DNA from: Planctomycetales bacterium
Lineage (GTDB): Bacteria > Planctomycetota > Planctomycetia > Isosphaerales > Isosphaeraceae
Direction of reading: 5' to 3'
Assembly (NCBI GenBank): GCA_027435495.1
Contig: DAHZZC010000072.1
Location: 1-8,840 of the forward strand
DNA: 8,840 nt
The position numbers were made by a program, and so were the translations under genes. The notes beneath the pieces were generated by a model that did no database searches, was not told the origin of the DNA, and worked only from the letters and a program-made list of their open reading frames with translations. Positions 1 through 5,839 of the stretch are shown here, piece after piece; within the stretch, counting starts at the first letter, position 1, and every line of letters starts with the position of its first letter.

Positions 1-6
1 GCCGTC

Positions 7-30
7 AAGCGGATTTAAGCGGACTTAAGC
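7..30. repeat. 10-bp period direct repeat at the window edge
   Basis: AAGCGGATTT (7-16), AAGCGGACTT (17-26) and a partial AAGC (27-30) form about 2.4 copies of a 10-bp unit, 147 bases upstream of the ABC ATPase start. A 10-bp period places copies on the same face of the helix, as in some regulator sites. The rest of 31-163 shows no clear promoter to me. Confidence 0.5.
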
Positions 31-163
31 TAGGCCAAAGTCTCCCGATCGGCAACGGATGAGGGGAAGATCCCGTTCTGATCGCGAGGTCTGGACGGAT
101 TTTCGCGGATTCGACGGTACGAGAGCCGGCCGGTCCGATGTTTTGTATGGCTTATACCTGCCC

Positions 164-169
164 GGAGGG
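164..169 (+). promoter_or_regulatory. Shine-Dalgarno that fixes the ABC ATPase start
   Basis: GGAGGG lies 7 nt before the ATG at 177. The reading frame could also open at the ATGs at 138 or 147, but neither has a comparable purine-rich site upstream. The 177 start also puts the first beta strand of the ABC domain close to the N-terminus, as is usual in the family. Confidence 0.75.
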
Positions 170-176
170 TCGATGG

Positions 177-1088
177 ATGGACGATGGCGTATTGATTCGG
201 ACGAGGAAACTGACGAAGACCTATGCCGAGGTCAGGGCACTGGAGGGTCTCGACCTTGAGATTCGGCGAGGCGAGGTATTTGGGCTACTCGGGCCGAATG
301 GATCGGGGAAGACGACGACGATCCGACTGCTTCTGGGGCTACTCCGGCCGACATCGGGGAATGCAGCGGTGGCTGGCTTTGATTGCTGGCGAGAGAGTCT
401 TCAGGTGCGGCGGCGGACGACGTACCTTCAGGGGGAGCTTCGGCTTTACGGGTCGATGCGGGCGTTCGAGGTTCTGGAGCTGCTGAGTGACCTGCGGGAT
501 GGGTTGGGGCTTGACCGGGCGATTGCGATCGCGGATCGGGTGATGAATCTGGACCTTCGGCGACGGGTTCGGACGTACTCGACCGGAATGAAGCAGAAGC
601 TGGCGCTGGCGCAGGTGTTCTCGGATCCGGTGGAGATCCTGATTCTGGACGAGCCGACCTCGGCGCTGGATCCCTCGGCGCGCGGACTGGTGATGGAGCT
701 GGTTCAGGAGGCGAAACGGCAGGGGCAGACGGTGGTCTTTTCCGGCCATGTGCTGACGGAGGTGGAGCAGGTTTCCGACCGGGTGGCGATCATGCGGAAG
801 GGCCGGCTGATGCACATCGAGGACATGCATGCCCGGCGTGGTTTGCGGATGCTCCTGATTCGGTATCGGACGGATGGCCCGGTCACGATCCCCGGCGAGC
901 TTGGTCTGATCGAGCGGAAGCGTGAGGGTGAGGCGTTTCTTTACGAGCATCATGGGGAATTGCCGGCGCTGCTGGGGTGGTTGGCCTCGGCGCCGGTGGA
1001 GGATCTCGCGATTGGGACGGAGGATCTCCGGACCCTTTACGATCGGTATCACGGCCCGGCCGCGGGCGACGAGGAGGAGCCGTCATGA
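177..1088 (+). CDS. ABC transporter ATP-binding protein (ABC-2 type exporter, DrrA/NatA/CcmA-like)
   Basis: This 303-residue cytoplasmic ATPase should power the membrane protein encoded next to it. Visible motifs, numbered from the ATG at 177: Walker A GPNGSGKTT at 39-47; Q-loop glutamine at 85; signature YSTGMKQKLALAQ at 134-146, a form often seen in this exporter subfamily in place of LSGGQ; Walker B ILILDEPTSALDP at 154-166 with catalytic Glu159; and switch histidine 191 in VVFSGH. About 90 residues follow the nucleotide-binding domain and end in a VEDLAIGTEDLRTLYDRY-like tail, typical of the COG1131 ATPases. All catalytic residues are present. The stop overlaps the permease start (ATGA, 1085-1088), so translation is probably coupled. 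The substrate cannot be read from sequence: this class includes sodium, drug and cytochrome-maturation exporters. Arg, Gly and Thr codons lean strongly to G-ending forms (CGG, GGG, ACG). Confidence 0.95.
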   Translation: MDDGVLIRTRKLTKTYAEVRALEGLDLEIRRGEVFGLLGPNGSGKTTTIRLLLGLLRPTSGNAAVAGFDCWRESLQVRRRTTYLQGELRLYGSMRAFEVLELLSDLRDGLGLDRAIAIADRVMNLDLRRRVRTYSTGMKQKLALAQVFSDPVEILILDEPTSALDPSARGLVMELVQEAKRQGQTVVFSGHVLTEVEQVSDRVAIMRKGRLMHIEDMHARRGLRMLLIRYRTDGPVTIPGELGLIERKREGEAFLYEHHGELPALLGWLASAPVEDLAIGTEDLRTLYDRYHGPAAGDEEEPS

Positions 1089-1921
1089 AGCCGTTCGTGG
1101 CCCTGGTTCGGAAGGTGATCCACGAGTCGCGCGGGACTCTTCTGCTGACGGCGGCGGCGCTGTTCGGCCTGGGATGGCTCTCGGTTTACATCACGTCGAG
1201 TAACGAGAGTCAGATTCTCAAGACGATCGCTTCGGGTGAGCTGGGCGAACGGATCGAGTGGCTCCGTCGGCTAGGTGTGGGCAAGGCACCGACCTCGGTC
1301 GAGCTGATGATGGCGTTCTGGAATCACCCGTTCTTCGTGACGCTGGTGGCGATCTGGGGGATCTCACGAGGTTCGGCCGCGGTCTCGGCCGAGATTGAGC
1401 GGGGGACGATGGACCTGCTTCTCTCGCGGCCGGTCTCGCGGACGGCCTACCTGCTGGCCCAGGTGCTGGTCGCCGTACTGGGGCTGAGCGTGCTGGGAGC
1501 GGCGCTGGCGGTCGGGGCGATCATCGGGGTTCATTACAATACGCTCCGCGTGCCGCCCGGGGCCTGGGAGCTGATTCGGGTTTCGGCGAACCTCGCCGCG
1601 CTCGCGTTGCCGATTTACGGATACACGCTTTTGATCTCGACGGTCGACCATGTCCGGTGGCGGCCGACCTGGATTGGCTCGACGCTGACGCTGGCTGGCT
1701 TCATCGGGCACGTGATCGCGCGGTTCCCGGTCTTCGCGGAATCGTGGTGGAAACCGTGGGTCGACCGGGTCTCGATTTTCTCGGCGTACGACCCGGTCGA
1801 GCTGGTCACGAAGGCGGAGACCTTCGGCCCGCACGTCGGGATTCTGGCGGGAACGGGAGGGGCCTGCGTGGTGCTGGCGTTCCTGCTCTTTGCCCGACGC
1901 GATCTGCCGGCCAACGGCTGA
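1085..1921 (+). CDS. ABC-2 type transporter permease
   Basis: This 278-residue integral membrane protein is the likely translocation subunit for the ATPase upstream. Hydrophobic segments lie near residues 18-37, 82-100, 122-148, 165-187, 197-213 and 250-269, giving about six transmembrane helices. The stretch AEIERGTMDLLLSRPVSR at 102-119 is the conserved cytoplasmic motif of ABC-2 permeases and is probably part of the contact surface with the ATPase. The ATG at 1085 overlaps the ATPase stop by 4 bases and has the ribosome binding site GGAGGAG (1073-1079) 5 nt before it. The frame is open upstream to 977, but an earlier start would overlap the ATPase by over 100 bases. The gene ends 19 bases from the end of a convergent gene, with no obvious intrinsic terminator in between. 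Because there is one permease gene, the transporter is probably a permease homodimer with two ATPase copies (inference). Confidence 0.93.
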   Translation: MKPFVALVRKVIHESRGTLLLTAAALFGLGWLSVYITSSNESQILKTIASGELGERIEWLRRLGVGKAPTSVELMMAFWNHPFFVTLVAIWGISRGSAAVSAEIERGTMDLLLSRPVSRTAYLLAQVLVAVLGLSVLGAALAVGAIIGVHYNTLRVPPGAWELIRVSANLAALALPIYGYTLLISTVDHVRWRPTWIGSTLTLAGFIGHVIARFPVFAESWWKPWVDRVSIFSAYDPVELVTKAETFGPHVGILAGTGGACVVLAFLLFARRDLPANG

Positions 1922-1940
1922 TCAGCCTGGAGAGCGAGGC

Positions 1941-2162
1941 TCAGCGCCGGGCTTCCTGGCCCGATCTCGGGGCGAAGTGGGGGCCCTTGCGAGTGACCGC
2001 CTCGGGGCGTTTACGCAGGGCGGCGCGGAAGATCCCAAGGGCGAATTGGATCGTATTCCGCTGGATGAGCAGGCCGAAGCCGACGACGGTGGCGATCACG
2101 GAGGAAAGCGGCAGCATGGTTTCGGGCGAGAAGTAGGCCAGGACGGCGGGCATCATTTGCAT
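1941..2162 (-). CDS. Small hypothetical membrane protein, 73 residues
   Basis: I do not recognise a named family. The N-terminal part reads as one membrane segment: MQMMPAVLAYFSPETM leads into a hydrophobic stretch at about residues 16-33, followed by a second, more amphipathic stretch to about residue 47 and then a basic, hydrophilic tail rich in Arg and Lys. That pattern suggests a single-pass protein with a cytoplasmic C-terminus. The start at 2162 is supported by GGGAG (plus positions 2172-2176) 9 nt upstream; Met3 and Met4 are alternatives. My impression is that short proteins with a Y-F-x-P-E-T-x-L-P-hydrophobic start recur in planctomycete genomes; this is from memory and unverified. 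It lies downstream of the TPR gene on the same strand after 141 bases, with a hairpin between them, so it may be a separate unit. No function can be assigned. Confidence 0.6.
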   Translation of the reverse strand: MQMMPAVLAYFSPETMLPLSSVIATVVGFGLLIQRNTIQFALGIFRAALRKRPEAVTRKGPHFAPRSGQEARR

Positions 2163-2271
2163 GCGAAGGGGCTCCCTGTTTGGTGAAGGGATAGGTCCAC
2201 GCGCGAGGGTGGCGCTGGTCCTGCCCGCCCGCGCATACCGCTATCGGGGAGTATCGGCGGAAACCCGAGAA

Positions 2272-2292
2272 CGCTCCAGCCCAAGTGGAGCG
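2272..2292 (-). terminator. Possible terminator hairpin after the TPR gene
   Basis: A perfect 7-bp inverted repeat (CGCTCCA at 2272-2278, TGGAGCG at 2286-2292) with a 7-nt loop begins 11 nt after the TPR stop codon on the minus strand. The position fits an intrinsic terminator, but no T-run follows the stem, so termination efficiency is uncertain. It could instead be an RNA-stability hairpin. Confidence 0.4.
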
Positions 2293-2303
2293 AATCTGGA
2301 AAC

Positions 2304-3599
2304 CTAGGAGACGATGAGCTGGTTCCAGCCGGCCGCGGCCCGCGTCCAGCCCAGGGTTCGGCAGATCTCGGCCAGTTTTCTGAGGGAGGCCAGCAGTTCG
2401 GGGCTATCGTTGGGGAGACGACGTTGGACCTCGACGTACGCGTCGAAGGCCGGGCGGAGCGCGGAGCGCGCCTCTTCGAGCTCTTTCCAGCGCCTGCGGT
2501 GCTCGGCGGCCTCGACCGAGTGGCCGAGGCGTAGTTCGATGGAGGCCAGCCGGTAGTGGGCGTTGGAGAGGTTCGGGTTCAGCGTCAGGGCCCGGTGGTA
2601 ATCTGCCGCGGCGGCGGTCCAGTCGCCGTTGCGTTCCCGGGCCTGGCCGCGCGCGACCCAGAGCTCGGGCCGCGTCTCCGCGATGGCGGGCGCCCGCGTC
2701 AGGACCGCCTCGAAGGCATCCCGTTCGCCCAGCACCTCGAGCATGTTCAGGTAATCTCGCCAGACGCGTGGCTCCTCGGGCCTGGCTTTCAGGCAGGCGA
2801 GCATGTCGCGAAGGGCGTCGGAGCGATGGCCCAGCGCCAGTTCGGCTTTGGCCAGGGCACGCCGGGCTTCCCAGTCCTCGCGATCGGCGTTGACGAAGTT
2901 CCGGAGCCGCTTGACCGACACGGACGGGTCGAGCCGCTCCAGTTCCTGGAGAATTCGCATCGCCAACAAGGTTGGCCGGTAGAGGGGTGTCGCCCGAGGG
3001 TAGACCTTCCAGAGGATCTCGCGCGCCTCGCTCCAGCGATTCTCGGTGGCATAGAGCGAGAGTAGCTCCTGGCTGGCGTCGTGGAAGACGGCCAGATCCG
3101 AAGGCATCCGGCCATCGGCATCGATGATCGCCCGCAAGGCCGCCTCGGCGTCCCTGGCCCGATTCATCAAGAGATTGGCTTGCGCCTCGCGATAGAGGGC
3201 GAGAGGCTTCTGGGGCCACCCGGCCGGAACCTGGTGCAATTCCCGTGCACAGCCGGCGAGGTCGCCGCGGCCCCCCAGGGCCCGAGCCAGCATCATCCGG
3301 GCGGCACCATCGTCCGGGTCGCGGCGCAGGTGCTCACTTAACGTCTTCTGGGCGAGGCCGTATTGCTCGTTTTTGATCCAGCTCTCGATCGTATGCAGCT
3401 CGAGCGCAGGGCGTCTGGCCCGCCAGTACCACCAGGCCACGGGTGCGGTCCCGAGCAGGATCAGGCCCGTTGCCAGGACGACCCGCAGTGGGAAGGCGTG
3501 CCGCCGTACGCCGACGCAGGATCGGGGCCTCTCTCCATCGATCGACGCATCGAGTCCGCCACGATCACGAGGCAGCGTGACGGCGGGATCGGAGATCAT
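2304..3599 (-). CDS. Membrane-anchored tetratricopeptide (TPR) repeat protein
   Basis: This 431-residue protein has a polar N-terminus of about 37 residues, one transmembrane segment at about 38-59 (ending AWWYW) followed by Arg residues, then an all-helical TPR region to the end. The clearest repeats are at about 73-96, 97-125, 241-274, 311-344 (contains GDWTAAAADYHRALTLNP) and 345-378. TPR arrays bind partner proteins; no enzyme domain is visible. The arrangement suggests a scaffold held at the inner membrane, but which side the array faces is not settled by sequence alone. The ATG at 3599 is chosen because GAGGAAG lies 5 nt upstream. The frame is open to a TTG at 3809, but that extension has no ribosome binding site and crosses a pentanucleotide repeat. 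The gene is 206 bases downstream of the DUF1559 gene on the same strand, and the two may be co-transcribed. Confidence 0.85.
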   Translation of the reverse strand: MISDPAVTLPRDRGGLDASIDGERPRSCVGVRRHAFPLRVVLATGLILLGTAPVAWWYWRARRPALELHTIESWIKNEQYGLAQKTLSEHLRRDPDDGAARMMLARALGGRGDLAGCARELHQVPAGWPQKPLALYREAQANLLMNRARDAEAALRAIIDADGRMPSDLAVFHDASQELLSLYATENRWSEAREILWKVYPRATPLYRPTLLAMRILQELERLDPSVSVKRLRNFVNADREDWEARRALAKAELALGHRSDALRDMLACLKARPEEPRVWRDYLNMLEVLGERDAFEAVLTRAPAIAETRPELWVARGQARERNGDWTAAAADYHRALTLNPNLSNAHYRLASIELRLGHSVEAAEHRRRWKELEEARSALRPAFDAYVEVQRRLPNDSPELLASLRKLAEICRTLGWTRAAAGWNQLIVS

Positions 3600-3604
3600 G
3601 GCAG

Positions 3605-3611
3605 CTTCCTC
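3605..3611 (-). promoter_or_regulatory. Shine-Dalgarno that fixes the TPR protein start
   Basis: On the minus strand this reads GAGGAAG, 5 nt before the ATG at 3599. It argues against the longer starts at 3683 (ATG) and 3809 (TTG), neither of which has a similar site. Confidence 0.65.
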
Positions 3612-3625
3612 GCTCAGACAGGCGT

Positions 3626-3645
3626 CGAACCGAATCGAATCGAAC
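3626..3645. repeat. Pentanucleotide tandem repeat CGAAY x4
   Basis: Four consecutive 5-bp units on the plus strand, CGAAC CGAAT CGAAT CGAAC, followed by a degenerate fifth unit (CGGAC). The repeat lies 27 bases upstream of the TPR start codon, in the probable leader. Confidence 0.7.
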
Positions 3646-3734
3646 CGGACTGCGGCCGGCTCCGATCGGGATAACCTCGCCATGGAAAGAGCACGGTCGT
3701 TGGCGCGTTCGAGGTCTCCAGCGGCCGGTTGGAG

Positions 3735-3796
3735 GGAACGGCCTCTCGTCTGGTACGCGAGGGGAAGGCCTCGCGGACCCGGCGAGACGCCGTTCC
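3735..3796 (-). other. Inverted-repeat cluster resembling a three-way junction, between the DUF1559 and TPR genes
   Basis: An 8-bp perfect outer inverted repeat (GGAACGGC at 3735-3742, GCCGTTCC at 3789-3796) encloses two hairpins. The first pairs 3743-3748 with 3758-3763 (6 bp, one G-U) around a 9-nt loop; the second pairs 3770-3774 with 3782-3786 (5 bp) around a 7-nt loop. The element starts 9 nt after the DUF1559 stop on the minus strand, so in the transcript it would sit in the 3' UTR or intercistronic leader. It could be a terminator, a processing or stability element, or chance pairing. No T-run follows. Confidence 0.4.
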
Positions 3797-3805
3797 GGTC
3801 GGGGT

Positions 3806-4921
3806 TCAATAGGAACTGGAGCTGACCACTTCGTTGCCGTTGGGAGTGGCGAGGGCATACCAGGTCGGATAGCTCACTCCGTTCTTGACGAACTGGACCG
3901 AGCCGTCCATGAAGAGCACATTCACACCGCCTGGGTGGTAAGAGCTCGCCGCCGTCAAGGTGATGGTCGCGCGGGCATCAATCACGATGTCGTGGTAGAG
4001 GCAATTGGTTCGGTTGGGCGTCTGAGTGTGCGAGTAAATCTGGGTGGCGCCATAAGCCCACCACTCCCCCTTCCATTGGGACTCACGGTTGGCCGGGGTG
4101 ATCGGGACGGAATTGCAGACCTGTGCGGTCTGGAGGTCGGTCGGAAAGGTGTTCGAGTTCCCGCCGAGATTGTAGATTTCGGAGAGTCCATCCTTGGCCG
4201 ATCGCGTGGGGACGGCCTCTCCCTTGATCCACTCGCTGAAGATGGCCGTGTAGGTGGTCCCGTCGCGGAACGAGGCGAGAGTCGTGGTCGAATTGACGGT
4301 CTTATCCCAGTTGCTGGCCACGTAATTGGGGCCGTTCAACACCCAGCCGGTGAGCCGCCGGTTCAGACCGATATTGCTCGCATAGCTACTGGCACCCACC
4401 AGTCGATTCTCGCCATTGACCGGGAAGGTGGCGGAAGAACCGGGATGGAAATCCGAAGGGCAGAGCAAGGCGGCGATCTTCGTGGTGAGGACCGTCATCT
4501 GGGGGACGCTATCGCCGCCGCCGGAGGCTCCATCGCGCGGGTTGGAGCCCGCGTAAACGTAGGCGCCGTGACCGTCGTTGCCGTTCACGCCAAAGGACCA
4601 GTTGATCATGTTGTAGAGCACCTGCTGTTCCATGAACGGGAGCAGGCGAGCATGTTGCGACCAGTTCTGATGGGGTTGCGGTATCGGCTGGCTATTGGTG
4701 TTCCATTGCTGGTCGACGGACACCGGCGGCAAGGCCTCGTTGGCACTGATGTAATTCTGCATCGCCAGCCCGATCTGCTTGAGATTGTTCAGGCACTGGG
4801 CTCGCCGAGCTGCTTCCCGCGCGGATTGAACGGCCGGGAGGAGCAAGGCGATGAGAATGGCGATGATGGCGATCACCACGAGTAATTCGATCAGGGTGAA
4901 ACCGGGTTTTCTTCGAGTCAT
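3806..4921 (-). CDS. DUF1559 family protein with prepilin-type N-terminus and H-X9-DG C-terminal motif
   Basis: This 371-residue protein starts with a type IV prepilin-like leader: basic residues MTRRKPG, then F8-T-L-I-E12, then a long hydrophobic helix to about residue 32. Processing by prepilin peptidase would be expected between Gly7 and Phe8, with Glu12 as the conserved +5 glutamate. The helix is followed by SAREAARRAQC (33-43) and NLKQIGLAMQNY, both hallmarks of DUF1559 (PF07596). Further family landmarks are LCPSD at 153-157, FRDGTTYTAIFSEW at 218-231 and the H-X9-DG motif at 329-340 (His329, Asp339-Gly340). Length is normal. The ATG at 4921 is chosen because GAGGATC lies 5 nt upstream and because the leader must begin close to the prepilin motif; an upstream extension to 5080 would put 53 extra residues before it. 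The family is known mainly from Planctomycetes, in many copies per genome, and its role is not established; pseudopilin-like assembly in the envelope is an inference. Confidence 0.95.
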   Translation of the reverse strand: MTRRKPGFTLIELLVVIAIIAILIALLLPAVQSAREAARRAQCLNNLKQIGLAMQNYISANEALPPVSVDQQWNTNSQPIPQPHQNWSQHARLLPFMEQQVLYNMINWSFGVNGNDGHGAYVYAGSNPRDGASGGGDSVPQMTVLTTKIAALLCPSDFHPGSSATFPVNGENRLVGASSYASNIGLNRRLTGWVLNGPNYVASNWDKTVNSTTTLASFRDGTTYTAIFSEWIKGEAVPTRSAKDGLSEIYNLGGNSNTFPTDLQTAQVCNSVPITPANRESQWKGEWWAYGATQIYSHTQTPNRTNCLYHDIVIDARATITLTAASSYHPGGVNVLFMDGSVQFVKNGVSYPTWYALATPNGNEVVSSSSY

Positions 4922-4926
4922 GGAAA

Positions 4927-4933
4927 GATCCTC
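4927..4933 (-). promoter_or_regulatory. Shine-Dalgarno that fixes the DUF1559 start
   Basis: On the minus strand this reads GAGGATC, 5 nt before the ATG at 4921. It is part of a 13-base string (plus 4927-4939) that recurs exactly at 5897-5909, where it again precedes an ATG. Confidence 0.7.
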
Positions 4934-5040
4934 GGGGAAATGGCAAAAGTACCCAAGGCCCACGGCGGTCCGCGGAGAACAGGAGTTGAGCCGGTTTCGA
5001 GGCCGGGTTGGGCCACACCCTGGAAGGGTTACGCCTTCGA

Positions 5041-5092
5041 GCCTGGCCCCAGATGCCCGCATCCGTCGGGCGAAGGGCACGTGGGGCGAGGC
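5041..5092. repeat. Long imperfect hairpin upstream of the DUF1559 gene
   Basis: GCCTGGCCCC (5041-5050) pairs with GGGGCGAGGC (5083-5092) with one G-G mismatch. After a symmetric 3x3 internal loop, TGCCC (5054-5058) pairs with GGGCA (5075-5079) around a 16-nt loop. An alternative inner pairing GCCCG/CGGGC (5055-5059 with 5068-5072) is mutually exclusive with that lower stem. The element lies 120-171 bases upstream of the DUF1559 start, on the side from which transcription would enter. Confidence 0.4.
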
Positions 5093-5145
5093 CCCAGGTC
5101 GGGATCAGGGCGGATCAGAGCTTGTGAAGAGATGGATTCCCAAGG

Positions 5146-5221
5146 TTGGATTCCGGATCAACCCGATCTCCCTGGATTTCTGAAATCAGGGAACTGGAAT
5201 CTGAAATCCGGAAAACCCGAT
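5146..5221. repeat. Cluster of degenerate GGAATC/GAAATC-type repeats with a central palindrome
   Basis: Two near-identical copies of a 17-18 base string, ATTCCGGATCAACCCGAT (5150-5167) and AATCCGGAAAACCCGAT (5205-5221), flank an imperfect palindrome at 5170-5191 (CCCT/AGGG, a bulged G, GATT/AATC, 5-nt loop). The palindrome itself overlaps an imperfect tandem duplication of a 22-base unit beginning CTGGA (5172-5193 and 5194-5215). The stretch is visibly richer in A and T than its surroundings. It is non-coding, about 230-300 bases upstream of the DUF1559 gene. It could be a regulator-binding cluster or a decayed low-complexity repeat. Confidence 0.5.
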
Positions 5222-5488
5222 GGCCATGTCTTCACGAAGTATCGGCTCTCGCCGCGAAAGGGGCTCAGCTTTCGACCGCGATCGACACAACGGCGGGGGA
5301 GCTTCTCAAAGAGAAGACTCGGAAGGACTCTCGGACGCCAGGTCTGGAGAGGCCAACGCCATCGGTCTCCAGGCCGGCTTCGAACAGGACGTCCCGGATC
5401 GAATCGACCCAGGATGCGAGATGGCCAGGGGCCTCATCAAGGAATCGGCCGGGCGGCCCAGCCCTTCTCCAGACGCGACCGCCAACGA

Positions 5489-5755
5489 CTACTGCTTTTT
5501 GGAAGGATAACCCGGATAACCGTCGCCCTGGTCGGGTACGGGGCCGATCCGCATACCGGCACCCCCACGGACACCGGGATGGGTCTCGTAGAACTCCTCC
5601 TGGGTCTCGGCCTGGACACCGCGAGCACCGGAGAGGGTTCCCTTCACTCGGGCCTTCTGCTCCTTGATGAACGACTCGTTATCCTCGCTGCAACCGGTTA
5701 ACCCGAGCAAGCCGAGGCTCAACACAAGGCTCATTCCGCCCGTGAACGCCCTCAT
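5489..5755 (-). CDS. Small secreted lipoprotein, 88 residues
   Basis: The N-terminus MRAFTGGMSLVLSLGLLGLTGC is a typical lipoprotein signal: one basic residue, a hydrophobic core at 8-19 and a lipobox L19-T20-G21-C22. Signal peptidase II would cut before Cys22, leaving a 67-residue lipid-anchored protein starting CSEDNES. The mature part is polar: a charged segment (SFIKEQKARVKG, 28-39), then TQEEFYETHPG at 51-61, and a Gly/Pro/Tyr-rich end (GDGYPGYPSKKQ). No enzymatic motif or named domain is visible. The ATG at 5755 is chosen because AGAGG (plus 5763-5767) lies 7 nt upstream and the signal peptide begins there; a 26-residue extension to 5833 would spoil the signal. From memory, small lipoproteins with a GCSEDNE-like start and a Y-P-G-ending tail recur in planctomycetes, often near DUF1559 genes (unverified). 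Function unknown. Confidence 0.82.
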   Translation of the reverse strand: MRAFTGGMSLVLSLGLLGLTGCSEDNESFIKEQKARVKGTLSGARGVQAETQEEFYETHPGVRGGAGMRIGPVPDQGDGYPGYPSKKQ

Positions 5756-5794
5756 TGGACTGCCTCTTCTTAAATGGGTACGAGGGAGCTTACA

Positions 5795-5811
5795 GGGAAG
5801 GCGAGCTTCCC
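5795..5811 (-). other. Hairpin in the lipoprotein leader
   Basis: GGGAAG (5795-5800) and CTTCCC (5806-5811) form a perfect 6-bp stem with a 5-nt loop, 39 nt upstream of the lipoprotein start codon. An alternative stem, GGGAGCT (5784-5790) with AGCTTCCC (5804-5811), uses the same right arm and excludes the first. Two competing stems just before a gene could act as a switch, but no ligand or terminator feature is evident. Confidence 0.35.
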
Positions 5812-5839
5812 CCCGTCCGGCTAACGAGGCCAACCCACG

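Larger units (their letters stand above)
4922..5488. other. Intergenic stretch between the lipoprotein and DUF1559 genes; no convincing gene
   Basis: Neither strand carries a recognisable protein. The best candidate is a 96-codon plus-strand frame at 5220-5510 (begins MAMSSRSIGS). It has no strong ribosome binding site, only moderate GC at third positions (about two thirds by my count), no recognisable motif, and it runs 22 bases into the convergent lipoprotein gene; I do not call it. A long plus-strand frame at 4940-5701 is Arg/Gly/Pro-rich and partly antisense to the lipoprotein, so it looks spurious. The region should contain the DUF1559 promoter, but I see no clear -35/-10 pair. It does hold a long imperfect hairpin (5041-5092) and a less GC-rich repeat cluster (5146-5221), listed separately. 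Confidence 0.6.

Noticed and set aside
129..157. Possible -10 box TTATAC at 152-157 for the ABC operon
   Set aside because: No -35-like sequence at the right distance, and transcription would begin almost on the ribosome binding site.
138..176. Earlier start for the ABC ATPase at 138 or 147
   Set aside because: No ribosome binding site precedes these ATGs, whereas GGAGGG is well placed for the ATG at 177.
339..1052. 237-codon minus-strand frame
   Set aside because: Antisense to the clear ABC ATPase; composition is Arg/Pro/Gln/His-rich as expected from a shadow frame.
2404..3219. 271-codon minus-strand frame within the TPR gene
   Set aside because: Same strand, different frame; Arg/Gly/Ala-rich low-complexity protein typical of a shifted reading of a GC-rich gene.
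3600..3809. 70-residue N-terminal extension of the TPR protein from a TTG at 3809
   Set aside because: No ribosome binding site, low-complexity residues across the CGAAY repeat, and a better site at 3599.
3935..4885. 316-codon plus-strand frame
   Set aside because: Entirely antisense to the DUF1559 gene, whose family motifs are unmistakable; the plus frame has no recognisable domain.
4922..5080. 53-residue extension of the DUF1559 protein
   Set aside because: It would place the prepilin leader far from the N-terminus; the ATG at 4921 has a good ribosome binding site.
4940..5701. 253-codon plus-strand frame
   Set aside because: Arg/Gly/Pro-rich, crosses the repeat cluster, and its last part is antisense to the lipoprotein gene.
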